64,000 bases of DNA from the NCBI RefSeq assembly GCF_036699995.1, contig NZ_CP144906.1, forward strand, positions 2,805,001 to 2,869,000, written 5' to 3'. The DNA comes from Clostridium beijerinckii (GTDB lineage Bacteria; Bacillota; Clostridia; Clostridiales; Clostridiaceae). The notes below the pieces were generated by a model. That model saw only the letters and a list, made by a program, of their open reading frames with translations. It was not told where the DNA came from and did not search any database. How positions within the stretch are numbered: the first letter of the stretch is position 1; every line of letters starts with the position of its first letter. The position numbers and the translations under genes are program-made. This document shows positions 18,860-26,999 of the stretch, in pieces.

Positions 18860-19045
18860 ACTGTAATTTAGTAATATAAAATTTTAAGCGGCTTTAGCTA
18901 TAGATCTAAATATAAGCTATATGCAGTTACTTACAGGTATAACTGTAGGTTTTTTATTGCGCTCAAAAGTTTCATAATATAAATTATTACTTTTAGGTAA
19001 GATTAGCACATAGACCGCTTGCGCAGAAAGGATAGATAAAAAACA
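18860..19045 (+). promoter_or_regulatory. Candidate structured leader of the siroheme reductase gene
   Basis: The leader shows AAGCGG (about 18888) able to pair with CCGCTT (about 19015), a CAGTTA/TAACTG hairpin ending in six T (18923-18954), and an AAAAGT/ACTTTT hairpin (about 18964-19000). The combination suggests attenuation or a riboswitch, but no known class was matched. Confidence 0.35.
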
Positions 19046-19894
19046 ATGACTAAAAATGAGCTTGAATCATTAAAATTAGAAGGTTTCATGCAGCAACAAG
19101 AAAAAGAATATTTTTCACTTAGAATACTGACAGATGCAGGAAATTTAAGTTCTAATGAAATGGTTTGTCTAGCAGAAATATCTGAATTATATGGAAATGG
19201 ATACATGGGATTTACAACACGGCAATGTGTTGAAATACCTTGGATTAGAGAAGATTTGATTCCAGAGGTTAAGAAAAGGATATTAAGCGTAGGAATCAAG
19301 ACCGGAGGTACTGGTACAAGGGTTGTAGCTGTAGCTGCTTGCAAAGGAGCACTTTGTAGGTTCGGATTATTAGATTCACAAGAAATAGCTAAAAATCTCG
19401 ATAGAAAGTTTTTAGGAATAGATCTTCCAGGTAAATTTAAAATTGGAGTAGCAGCATGTCCTAATAATTGTGTAAAAGCTCCAATCAGTGATTTGGGTTT
19501 TTTAGCTCAAAATGAACCAAAGGTTGAGGCAGATATGTGCAAAGGATGTAAGATTTGCGAGCGTACTTGTAAAGTTGACGCGATATCAATGGTACATAAA
19601 AAAGCAGTAATAGATTACGATAAATGCATTTCTTGTGGGCAATGTATCAAAGCATGTCCTTTTAAAGCTATGAAGTTAGAGAATGAAGGAGTTGCAGTAT
19701 ATTTAGGTGGAAAGTTTGGAAGAAATTTAAGAATAGGAAATCGTCTTAAAAAACTTTACCAGCCTGATGAATTGGAAGCTATTACAGAAATGGTTATTGA
19801 GTATTATAAAAATAATGCTATCAAAGGTGAAAGATTAGGAATGACAATAAGTAGACTAGGTTTTAATCATATAAGGAACGCACTAGATATATAG
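19046..19894 (+). CDS. Siroheme nitrite/sulfite reductase-like protein with 2x[4Fe-4S] ferredoxin domain
   Basis: 282 aa. The N-terminal third is the nitrite/sulfite reductase ferredoxin-like half-domain (residues about 15-75). Next come the siroheme/[4Fe-4S] ligands in ACKGALCRFG and ACPNNCVKAP. An inserted ferredoxin module carries CKGCKICERTCK and CISCGQCIKACP, eight cysteines for two [4Fe-4S] clusters. This build is like the small AsrC/Dsr-related reductases of anaerobes. Substrate (sulfite or nitrite) cannot be told from sequence. Single gene preceded by a CRP/FNR-type site and a structured leader. Confidence 0.82.
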   Translation: MTKNELESLKLEGFMQQQEKEYFSLRILTDAGNLSSNEMVCLAEISELYGNGYMGFTTRQCVEIPWIREDLIPEVKKRILSVGIKTGGTGTRVVAVAACKGALCRFGLLDSQEIAKNLDRKFLGIDLPGKFKIGVAACPNNCVKAPISDLGFLAQNEPKVEADMCKGCKICERTCKVDAISMVHKKAVIDYDKCISCGQCIKACPFKAMKLENEGVAVYLGGKFGRNLRIGNRLKKLYQPDELEAITEMVIEYYKNNAIKGERLGMTISRLGFNHIRNALDI

Positions 19895-19933
19895 ATGTTG
19901 CTATAGTTAATTCTCGTTTAATCTTATTTTAAT

Positions 19934-19956
19934 GATTATGTTATTAAAACATAATC
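19934..19956 (+). terminator. Inverted repeat after the siroheme reductase gene
   Basis: GATTATGTT (19934-19942) and AACATAATC (19948-19956) form a 9-bp stem; no strong T run, so terminator function is tentative. Confidence 0.4.
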
Positions 19957-19963
19957 AAATGAT

Positions 19964-19992
19964 TTGACAATGATGAATAAATAAAATAAAAT
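19964..19992 (+). promoter_or_regulatory. Promoter of the HAD phosphatase gene
   Basis: Perfect TTGACA (19964-19969), 17-base spacer, TAAAAT (19987-19992). Confidence 0.6.
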
Positions 19993-20053
19993 GATATTAA
20001 ATGATAATAAAGTACATTGAATGAGAATGAATTACTATGGGGGAGATGTAATT

Positions 20054-20839
20054 ATGAAAAAAGCAGTTTTTTTTGACATAGATGGGACTTTAATGGACTG
20101 TTTAAATGGAATAACAGATATTAGACCTAGAGTAAAAAAAACAATTCGCTCACTCCAAGCAAATGGAGATTATGTATTTATTGCAACAGGCAGACCATAT
20201 GCCTTTTTGAATGAATCTTTGTATAACTTTGGATTTGATGGCTTTGTTCTTACCAATGGAGCATATGTAAAAGTTAAGGAAAAATGTATATATAAAGAAT
20301 CTCTTAAAAGGGACTCTATAAAAGAATTAGTGTATAATTTTGAGCAGCGTAATATTCAATATATCTTGCAAGGAGAAACATATTCATATATTAAAGATGA
20401 ATATAAAAAATTACATTCTTTCTATGATTCTTTTAGTATATCTAAAAAGTATTTCCAATCCGAATATGATCTAGAAAAAGTAGAGACATACAAAATTGAG
20501 ATGCTATATGATGATAAAACTGGAATGGATTATTGCTTGAATTTAGCGAATGAGGATTATGATTATATTCATAATATAGAGGAAAAATCTTTTGAACTAT
20601 ATTCAAAATCAAATACAAAGGCAACTGGAATATTAAAAGTATTGGACTTTTTAGATATTCCAATAGAAAATAGCTATGCTTTTGGAGATGGTAAGAATGA
20701 TATAGAAATGTTATCTACAGTAGGATGTGGGATTGCTATGGGGAATGCGGAGGATTACGTTAAAGAACACGCCAAGGAAGTAACTGATACAGTACAAAAT
20801 GATGGAGTAGCTTTAGGAATAGAGCGATTTATCTACTAA
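20054..20839 (+). CDS. Cof-type HAD-IIB hydrolase (sugar or cofactor phosphatase)
   Basis: A 261-aa cytoplasmic phosphatase. Motif I is FFDIDGTLMD with the nucleophile and acid Asp, motif II IATGRP, the Lys is in the SKSNTKATGILKVLDF helix, and motif III/IV is AFGDGKNDIEML. A type IIB cap lies between about residues 85 and 185. Start at 20054 is chosen for the GGGGGAGA ribosome site just upstream. Single-gene unit with promoter and a very strong terminator. Physiological substrate unknown. Confidence 0.88.
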   Translation: MKKAVFFDIDGTLMDCLNGITDIRPRVKKTIRSLQANGDYVFIATGRPYAFLNESLYNFGFDGFVLTNGAYVKVKEKCIYKESLKRDSIKELVYNFEQRNIQYILQGETYSYIKDEYKKLHSFYDSFSISKKYFQSEYDLEKVETYKIEMLYDDKTGMDYCLNLANEDYDYIHNIEEKSFELYSKSNTKATGILKVLDFLDIPIENSYAFGDGKNDIEMLSTVGCGIAMGNAEDYVKEHAKEVTDTVQNDGVALGIERFIY

Positions 20840-20885
20840 AATAGACCTGCATTTTATTTATTAAAATGCAGGTCTATTTTAGTAG
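20833..20885. terminator. Very long bidirectional hairpin terminator
   Basis: AAAATAGACCTGCATTTTA pairs perfectly with TAAAATGCAGGTCTATTTT; the outer CTACT/AGTAG arms extend the stem and overlap the stop codon of the phosphatase gene. Confidence 0.85.
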
Positions 20886-21178
20886 ATTTTATTATTATTT
20901 ATACTAATCTAAAAAATCATATGATCTATTTAATGCATCTAAAGAATACTAAAATTAAAATTTTTCAAATATTATTTGCTGCCTATATTACCAAGAAATA
21001 TGCGAGAATACAACATATATAACCTTTTCATATGCAATTATGAAAATTATATCTATATGTAACAAAAATTACTTTTGTGTTTGATACATTCTTATCCTAT
21101 AATAGGGCAATACCATATCGGTGGGGAAAGTAACCTAGAATATTCTTAGGTCACAAATAAAACACAAGGAGTGGTAAT
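20886..21178. other. Leader and promoter region of the second 3D gene
   Basis: A TATAAT (21098-21103) with TTGTGT 17 bases upstream would give a leader of about 70 bases. That leader carries an ACC..GGTGGGG segment and a CCTA-GAATATTC-TTAGG hairpin (21133-21150). No recognised riboswitch. Confidence 0.35.
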
Positions 21179-21754
21179 TTGATTAAATTAAAAATAAATG
21201 TTATAAAAACTTGTATATTTCTAGGAGTATGTTTGTTAGGATTTGAAACAAACTTTTTAGATCCGCAAACTAAAAATATTCAAATAAATAGAATTGTTAC
21301 AGGTAGCTATAAAGAAGATCTTGATTTCCAAAAAGAAAGTACCGATACTGATAAATATGCAGAATCAGTAAAGAAATCAGATGAAGTTTCATCTGATTCA
21401 GTAAATACATCATCGGTAAAAAATCAAAAGCAGGTAGGTAAACCTATTAAAGCAGAATTAACTGCATATAGCGATGATCCTAGATGTTCAGGGAAATGGG
21501 AGTCACAGACAGCAATGCAGACAAGAACAAGAATAGGTGTTATTGCGGCCCCATCTAATATACCGCTTGGAAGCAAGATGTATATTCCAGAGTTGCAAAG
21601 TTATAAATCTGATGGCATGTTTGATGTTGAAGATAGAGGTGGAGCAATTAAAGTAAAGAAAGATGGCACTTATGTAATAGATGTTTGGGTCCCGTCATAT
21701 GAAGAAGCCAAACAATTTGGTAGAAAAACTACTACTATATATCTATTAGAATAA
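21179..21754 (+). CDS. 3D-domain cell-wall protein
   Basis: 191 aa with an N-terminal signal or anchor (residues 5-25), a Ser/Lys-rich linker of about 70 residues and a C-terminal 3D domain beginning KAELTAYSDDPRCSGKW. The signature Asp positions are in TAYSDDP, FDVEDRGGA and YVIDVWV. Initiation is at TTG, supported by AAGGAG 7 bases upstream; no ATG or GTG is suitably placed. Likely acts on or binds peptidoglycan outside the cell. Related to the gene at 1657 but longer and with a cysteine in the domain. Confidence 0.85.
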   Translation: MIKLKINVIKTCIFLGVCLLGFETNFLDPQTKNIQINRIVTGSYKEDLDFQKESTDTDKYAESVKKSDEVSSDSVNTSSVKNQKQVGKPIKAELTAYSDDPRCSGKWESQTAMQTRTRIGVIAAPSNIPLGSKMYIPELQSYKSDGMFDVEDRGGAIKVKKDGTYVIDVWVPSYEEAKQFGRKTTTIYLLE

Positions 21755-22115
21755 TCATAAATTTAGAATTGCTTTATTATCGTTGATTTTATTTACACAA
21801 ATATCCTAAGGGAAGTTACATCTTTCAATTTAAATATTTATAAAATTATATGTAATATTGTTAATATTCAATTGGATGAAACCCTTAGGAACTTTTATAA
21901 AAAAATATAATAATGATTTCATAATTATGACAGTAAGTTTATCAAAGATAAATTTAGTGCCTTTTTCTTGCTTTAAAAAATGAATTGAACATTAATGAAT
22001 TAAATGACCGGAATGACCAATGTTGATTAGAAATTTGCTTCAAAAAATATAAAGTCATTTTTTGAAGCTCATATAACTTCATTACTAACTCATATCAAAA
22101 AAATAATCTAAAAAA
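21755..22115. other. Intergenic region with two long inverted repeats
   Basis: No gene. TCCTAAGGG (21804-21812) pairs with CCCTTAGGA (21882-21890), and the arms continue imperfectly inward through CATC/GATG and CAATT/AATTG, giving an 87-base folded element. A second hairpin pairs GCTTCAAAAAAT (22037-22048) with ATTTTTTGAAGC (22057-22068). Confidence 0.5.
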
Positions 22116-22143
22116 TTGACATTACGAGATAAAAATATACAAT
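22116..22143 (+). promoter_or_regulatory. Promoter of the ComEC-like lipoprotein gene
   Basis: TTGACA (22116-22121), 16-base spacer, TACAAT (22138-22143), 27 bases before the ATG of the signal-peptide fragment. Confidence 0.55.
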
Positions 22144-22169
22144 AGTATAATGGGTGGGTGAAAGTTAAA

Positions 22170-22286
22170 ATGAAAAGAACTAAAAAATTGTTATGTTTAT
22201 TATTGGTTGTATTTTTATCTTTGTTTTTAATCTCATGTGAAAAAATGACAATTCAAATAGAAATTCAGGTGCAGATGAAAAGTTAA
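22170..22286 (+). pseudogene. Signal-peptide fragment of the frameshifted lipoprotein
   Basis: 38 codons starting MKRTKKLLCLLLVVFLS with lipobox LISC (Cys23). The frame ends at TAA 22284. Adding one A to the A6 run at 22240-22245 would read SCEKNDNSNRNSGADEKL straight into the metallo-beta-lactamase domain downstream, giving a 303-aa lipoprotein. So this piece and the next are one gene split by a -1 change in a homopolymer: real mutation, phase-variable switch, slippage site or sequencing error. Confidence 0.75.
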
Positions 22287-22288
22287 AG

Positions 22289-23080
22289 GTGCATTACATT
22301 GATGTTGGACAGGGTGACTCTGCATTAATACAGGTTAATGGGAAAAGTATTTTAATTGATGCAGGTACAAGCGATAAAAAATCTTTAGATTATATTAAAT
22401 CACTTGGTATTACCAGATTAGACTATGTAATAGCAACGCACCCTCATGAAGATCATATAGGCAGTATGGATGATGTTATTATTAATTATGATATTGGAAG
22501 TTTTTATGCCCCAAAAGTTACTACAACAACTAAGACATATGAAAATATGATTGATGCTCTAAAATATAAAGGTCTAAAAATTAATGTTCCTAAAACAGGA
22601 GAAAAGATTAATATAGGGAATTCAGTATTAACATTTCTAGCACCAAATAGTAGTAAGTATGATGATTTAAATAATTATTCTATTGTTATTAAGCTAGAGT
22701 TCGGTGGAACAAGTTTTATATTTATGGGAGACGCTGAAGATATTTCTGAAAATGAGATATTAGCAAAACAACTTGATATTCAAGCTGATGTTTTAAAAGT
22801 TGGACACCACGGAAGTCATTCATCTACAACTCAGGCTTTTATTGATAAAGTTAATCCTAAATATGCAGTAATAAGTTGTGAAAAAGGCAATGACTACGGA
22901 CATCCCCATAAAGAAACTATAGATAAACTTAATAAAAAAAATATTAAGGTATTCAGAACAGATATTCAAGGAACTATAATAGCAACTTCTAATGGTGAGA
23001 GTATAAAGTTTAATGTAGATTCAGTGGATAAAAAAGCTAATGTATCTGGAAATGAGCTAAAGAAGGCATCTAATAAGTAG
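22289..23080 (+). CDS. ComEC/Rec2-like metallo-beta-lactamase-fold hydrolase, separated from its lipoprotein leader
   Basis: 263 aa in frame from a GTG without its own ribosome site. It is the stand-alone beta-lactamase-like domain seen at the end of ComEC and in secreted clostridial relatives. VHYIDVGQGDSALIQ opens the domain; THPHEDHIGS is the zinc-binding HxHxDH motif, MGDAED and VGHHGSHSS supply further ligands, and YGHPH is near the end. The protein was probably an extracellular lipoprotein nuclease or phosphodiesterase; see the adjacent fragment for the frameshift. Without translation restart or slippage the domain would be poorly made and not exported. Confidence 0.82.
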   Translation: MHYIDVGQGDSALIQVNGKSILIDAGTSDKKSLDYIKSLGITRLDYVIATHPHEDHIGSMDDVIINYDIGSFYAPKVTTTTKTYENMIDALKYKGLKINVPKTGEKINIGNSVLTFLAPNSSKYDDLNNYSIVIKLEFGGTSFIFMGDAEDISENEILAKQLDIQADVLKVGHHGSHSSTTQAFIDKVNPKYAVISCEKGNDYGHPHKETIDKLNKKNIKVFRTDIQGTIIATSNGESIKFNVDSVDKKANVSGNELKKASNK

Positions 23081-23121
23081 GCGTTAACACAATTCAATAT
23101 AACTTAATAATAAATTAAATA

Positions 23122-23175
23122 GATGGTAATGGATTTGTATGGAAATTAGGATACATTACTTTCTATTTTTTTATT
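23122..23175 (+). terminator. Terminator after the ComEC-like gene
   Basis: AGATGGTAATG and CATTACTTTCT arms plus an inner GTAT/ATAC pairing, followed by seven T. Confidence 0.55.
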
Positions 23176-23670
23176 TGTTAAGTTATAAAGTAAATAATAA
23201 TTTTTTCAAAAATTCTATCATATGGTTAATGAACTAGATGAATATATTTTTATTTTAAATCATTTAATTAAAGGCAATATGCCGCCTATAGGTGATATTA
23301 ACTTCAATTATTGCAGACTTAGAGTGAATTTAATATGTATTAATGTAATTAAGATATAGGTGGAACATTCGCCTATATTTTTTTGCTTTATATTAAATTT
23401 TCTATATCATAAAGATATGTTAATGAAAACTTAATGGAAATATAATGTAATATTGAATAGCAATAGTATACTAATAATAATATCAAGATAACACTAACTT
23501 TCTTAAATTATTTAATATTATAAATAAAAGCAATATTGTTGTATTTATTTTAATAATTTAAAACGAAAATTCTGCTAAATTATGTAGAAAAATAATGAAT
23601 AATATCTATTTAAATGGTATAATTGAATATATGTGTATAAAAATCTAATATCAGATTATTGAGGTGAATT
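23176..23670. other. Intergenic region before the FIST-GGDEF-EAL gene
   Basis: No ORF. It contains the attenuator-like element at 23275-23385 and then about 285 AT-rich bases; a TATAAT at 23618-23623 is a possible promoter box close to the gene. Confidence 0.5.
23275..23385 (+). ncRNA. Candidate attenuator, riboswitch or small RNA
   Basis: The 3' end is a clean terminator: ATATAGGTG (23354-23362) with CGCCTATAT (23370-23378) and seven T. The upstream CCGCCTATA (23282-23290) can instead pair with TATAGGTGG (23355-23363) over 9 bp with one G-U, which would break the terminator. These mutually exclusive stems are the layout of a transcription attenuator, with about 65 bases between as possible sensing domain. 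No known riboswitch class matched. Confidence 0.45.
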
Positions 23671-26136
23671 ATGAAAACCTATAATGTTAAATATAGGGAC
23701 TTTAAAACTTTACAATTATACGTAAATAGCAATGACATAGTGAAATATAATAATATATTAGTACAGGTGTTTTCTGGAATATGCAATAAAGAATTTATAA
23801 ATGAAATAATTAGAAATTTAAAATTATTAATTCCTCAATGTAAAATAGTTGGGGCTACGTCGTCAGGTGAAATCCTAAATGGAGATATATTTGAACGGGA
23901 GTGCATAATCTCCATAAGTGTTTTTGATAAAACAATAATTAAATCCATCTTAGTTAAGGATAACATACCTGATTTTAGTAAAGGTGTGAAAATAGCTAGT
24001 CAGCTAATTGGGCCTGATACAAAGGCAATAATATCTTTTGGTGATTTAAGCATTACGGGTGATGATCTTTTAAAAGGAATAAATTCTGTAAATGATCAAG
24101 TTCTAGTAGCGGGTGGAATTGCTGGAAAGAGCGATCCAGCGTATGAAACATACGTTTTTACAGAAGAAGGAGTAGCAAAAAACGCAGTAGCTGCAGTTGC
24201 TTTAAAAGGTAAATTTTTAAATGTAAATAACGGAAGTAGTTTTAATTGTATACCTATAGGGAAAGAACACGAAATAACATTGGTAGAAGATAACATAGTA
24301 AAAAAGATAGGAACTATATCAGTAAAAGAATTTTATAACAAGTATTTGGGTACTAAAAGTAATGAGCAAATTATACGTATGGGAAATAAGTTCCCATTAA
24401 TGGTAAAAAGAAATAATAGATATTTTACTGTTCATGTATTAAAATTCATAAATGCAGAAGAAGCACTTATATCTACAAAGCTAGATATTGGTGAAAAAAT
24501 AAGGATTGGTTTTGGTGACTTAAGAGAAATTTTGCAAAGTGCAAAGGAAATGTATGGTGAGATTACAAAGTGCCCATGTGAAAGCTTATTGATATATTCA
24601 TGTGATTCAAGAAAAAATATATTTAAGAAAGTAAATGCTAAGGAAATAATACCATTTAAAGATTTATCCGTAGGTGGCTTTTATACTTTTGGTGAATTTA
24701 ACAATGTCAATAATAAAAATATGTTTTACACTGAAACAATGACTGTATTAGCACTTTCAGAAGATATCGATGCAAGAATTAAAATTATATCAGAAATTGA
24801 CGATGAATATTCTTATTTTAATGAGGAGGATTCAGCATTATATAATCTTATAAAGAATACTGGGGAAGAATTAAATCAATTAAATATAAAATTAGAGGAA
24901 AAAATAAAAGAAAAAACAGATGAGTTAGAAAAACAATATTATACAGACAAGTTGACAGGTTTAGAAAATAGAAATAAACTAATTAATGATTTGTGTATAG
25001 AAAAATACAATAAGCTCACAATTGTTGATATAAGGTCTTTTAATGATATTAATGATTTTTATGGAAATACAATAGGCGATAAGGTATTGAAAGATATTTC
25101 TAAGTTAATTAGCTGGTATTGTAAGGAGAATAAATTAAATTCATACAGAGTAAATTCAGATATATTTGCTATAGCAAGTAGTGGTATAGCAAAAGAAGAT
25201 TTCATTGCAAAAATACAATTTTTACAAAATGAAATAAACAATCAATGTTTCGTTTACGAAGAAGGTAAAATTTTCTTGACAATTGTAATGGGAGTTGCAT
25301 TAGAAGAAGAATCACTATTTGAGAAAGCAGAAATGGCTTTAAATTATGCAAAAAAAAATAAAGAATTATTTCAAATATATAGGAAAGATCTTAATATATA
25401 TGAGGGAATCAAGGAGAATATAATATGGACTAAAAAAATTAAAGATGCTATAGCTGAAAATAGAATAGTTCCATTTTTTCAACCAATAGTTAATAATAAT
25501 TTAAAAACAATTGAGAAATGTGAAGCTTTAATTCGTATGATTGATGAAAATGGAAAAGTTATATCTCCATATTTTTTCTTGGATATAGCCAAAAGAGCTG
25601 GACTATATAAAGAATTAACTATAATAATGTTAGAAAAAACTTTTGAAGTTTTAAATAAAACTAATTATGAAATATCTATAAATCTTCTTCTTCAGGATAT
25701 AATGAACAGTGAAATTAGAGCACTAATTATAAAGAAATTAAAGAATGTACGAAACCCTGAAAAGATTGTATTTGAAATAGTTGAATCGGAAGGTATTGAA
25801 AATTTTAATGAAGTTACTGAATTTATAAAAGAAATAAAAAAATATGGGTCGAAAATTGCAATTGATGATTTTGGAACTGGTTATTCAAATTTTAACTATC
25901 TTATGAAACTAAATGTAGATTATATAAAGATTGATGGATCAATTATTAAAAATGTGCATAAAGATAAGTCAGCAGAAATTGTTACAAAGACTATAGTATT
26001 ATTTGCAAAAGAGTTGGGGATAGAAACTATTGCAGAATTTGTATCTGAAGAAGAAATATATAATAAAATAAAAGATTTGAATGTAGATTATTCTCAGGGA
26101 TATTATTTTTCAGAACCAAAAGAAAATATAGGGTGA
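23671..26136 (+). CDS. FIST-GGDEF-EAL cyclic-di-GMP signalling protein
   Basis: 821 aa, soluble. FIST_N (about 20-215) and FIST_C (about 220-375) form a sensor thought to bind small ligands such as amino acids. A short coiled coil (about 395-425) leads into a GGDEF domain whose active motif is NSDIF (495-499) instead of GGDEF, so cyclase activity is unlikely. The EAL domain looks complete: EALIR with Glu618, FEIVESEGI, IDDFGTGYSN, DYIKIDGS, ETIAEF and DYSQGYYFS. Expected output is c-di-GMP hydrolysis gated by the FIST ligand. Ends in a terminator that overlaps the stop codon. Confidence 0.9.
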   Translation: MKTYNVKYRDFKTLQLYVNSNDIVKYNNILVQVFSGICNKEFINEIIRNLKLLIPQCKIVGATSSGEILNGDIFERECIISISVFDKTIIKSILVKDNIPDFSKGVKIASQLIGPDTKAIISFGDLSITGDDLLKGINSVNDQVLVAGGIAGKSDPAYETYVFTEEGVAKNAVAAVALKGKFLNVNNGSSFNCIPIGKEHEITLVEDNIVKKIGTISVKEFYNKYLGTKSNEQIIRMGNKFPLMVKRNNRYFTVHVLKFINAEEALISTKLDIGEKIRIGFGDLREILQSAKEMYGEITKCPCESLLIYSCDSRKNIFKKVNAKEIIPFKDLSVGGFYTFGEFNNVNNKNMFYTETMTVLALSEDIDARIKIISEIDDEYSYFNEEDSALYNLIKNTGEELNQLNIKLEEKIKEKTDELEKQYYTDKLTGLENRNKLINDLCIEKYNKLTIVDIRSFNDINDFYGNTIGDKVLKDISKLISWYCKENKLNSYRVNSDIFAIASSGIAKEDFIAKIQFLQNEINNQCFVYEEGKIFLTIVMGVALEEESLFEKAEMALNYAKKNKELFQIYRKDLNIYEGIKENIIWTKKIKDAIAENRIVPFFQPIVNNNLKTIEKCEALIRMIDENGKVISPYFFLDIAKRAGLYKELTIIMLEKTFEVLNKTNYEISINLLLQDIMNSEIRALIIKKLKNVRNPEKIVFEIVESEGIENFNEVTEFIKEIKKYGSKIAIDDFGTGYSNFNYLMKLNVDYIKIDGSIIKNVHKDKSAEIVTKTIVLFAKELGIETIAEFVSEEEIYNKIKDLNVDYSQGYYFSEPKENIG

Positions 26137-26155
26137 TTTTTAGTCACCCTATATT
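26127..26155 (+). terminator. Terminator of the FIST-GGDEF-EAL gene
   Basis: AATATAGGGTGA and TCACCCTATATT form a 12-bp stem whose 5' arm contains the stop codon. Confidence 0.75.
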
Positions 26156-26197
26156 TACAAATCATTGATTTAATAATAAATAATACTTTTTATAGTA

Positions 26198-26251
26198 GGG
26201 AAATAATGTTTAATGAATTTCTTTGATTGTTAAACATTATTTCCCTTTTTT
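26198..26251. terminator. Long hairpin at the convergent boundary
   Basis: GGGAAATAATGTTTAA (26198-26213) pairs perfectly with TTAAACATTATTTCCC (26230-26245); six T follow on the plus strand. The right arm is the last coding bases of the minus-strand gene. Confidence 0.65.
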
Positions 26252-26832
26252 AATTTAGAAAAATAATATATTAAGCATGTAATGAAGGCACATGTAATCT
26301 TTACTATGAGATCGGTTGCAGTATCTTCAAGACTTCCATTTGTCATGTCAGTTTTAAAAAAATAATCTGCTAAGAATTCATATATTTCCCATATAGTACC
26401 TATTGAAATTGTAAAACAAAAGGCAAATACTAAGCTGAATTTAGAAAATTTTTTCTGAGTTGTATTTTTGGTTTTTTCTATAATTCCCTGCAAAAGATGC
26501 ATTCCAATTATAACGCCATATACACCAAATGTACCATGAAGAAATAAATCCCACCACCAGAACATACTATAGAACTTTAAAGTTTCTCCTAGATATAAAG
26601 TAGCAAATATAAATATTATTGATGCTGATAAAAAACTAGATGGAAGGGTTATTTTATTAGAATTAGCAACTTTAAGAACGATAAAAGGAATAAATATGCT
26701 TATAGCATCCCAGAGTAAAAAAAGTAGATAACTCCACGGATTTGATGAGGCGGTCTTAATAGCTGTAATAATAATTAATATTTCAAATAATATTGCTAAT
26801 ATTACGCTAATTTTACTGCTTTTGTTAATCAT
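26230..26832 (-). CDS. YjdF-like (DUF2238-type) six-helix membrane protein
   Basis: 200 aa with about six membrane helices. FWWWDLFLHGTFGVYGVIIG, GTIWEIYEFLAD and LEDTATDLIV echo the conserved His, Glu/Asp and DT..D positions of the YjdF/DUF2238 membrane family, whose function is unknown. The ATG at 26832 has AAAGGGG upstream; a TTG three codons earlier is less likely. Stand-alone gene with its 3' end inside a convergent hairpin. Confidence 0.65.
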   Translation of the reverse strand: MINKSSKISVILAILFEILIIITAIKTASSNPWSYLLFLLWDAISIFIPFIVLKVANSNKITLPSSFLSASIIFIFATLYLGETLKFYSMFWWWDLFLHGTFGVYGVIIGMHLLQGIIEKTKNTTQKKFSKFSLVFAFCFTISIGTIWEIYEFLADYFFKTDMTNGSLEDTATDLIVKITCAFITCLIYYFSKLKKGNNV

Positions 26833-26944
26833 TAAAATCAACCCCTTTCTAATGTATATACTTCTAAATATTTATAGGGATTATAAATCTAATGATATCT
26901 TTTCCTTTTTTATATAAAAATATGTACGTTTAAGAATGAGCTTG

Positions 26945-26983
26945 TCCTAGAGTAAAGTATTTTTATGTTAATTTGCTCTAGGA
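26945..26983 (-). terminator. Hairpin downstream of the TRIC-family gene
   Basis: TCCTAGAG (26945-26952) and CTCTAGGA (26976-26983) form an 8-bp stem; no T run, so tentative. Confidence 0.4.
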
Positions 26984-26999
26984 TGATGCCTTTCTACAA

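Noticed and set aside
20886-21178. c-di-AMP (ydaO) riboswitch before the 3D-domain gene
   Set aside because: Cell-wall genes often carry one, but the leader is too short and lacks the conserved ydaO core.
23354-23378. AGGTGGAAC resembling a T-box core
   Set aside because: No specifier stems or full AGGGTGGNACCGCG motif, and the bases belong to the terminator hairpin itself.
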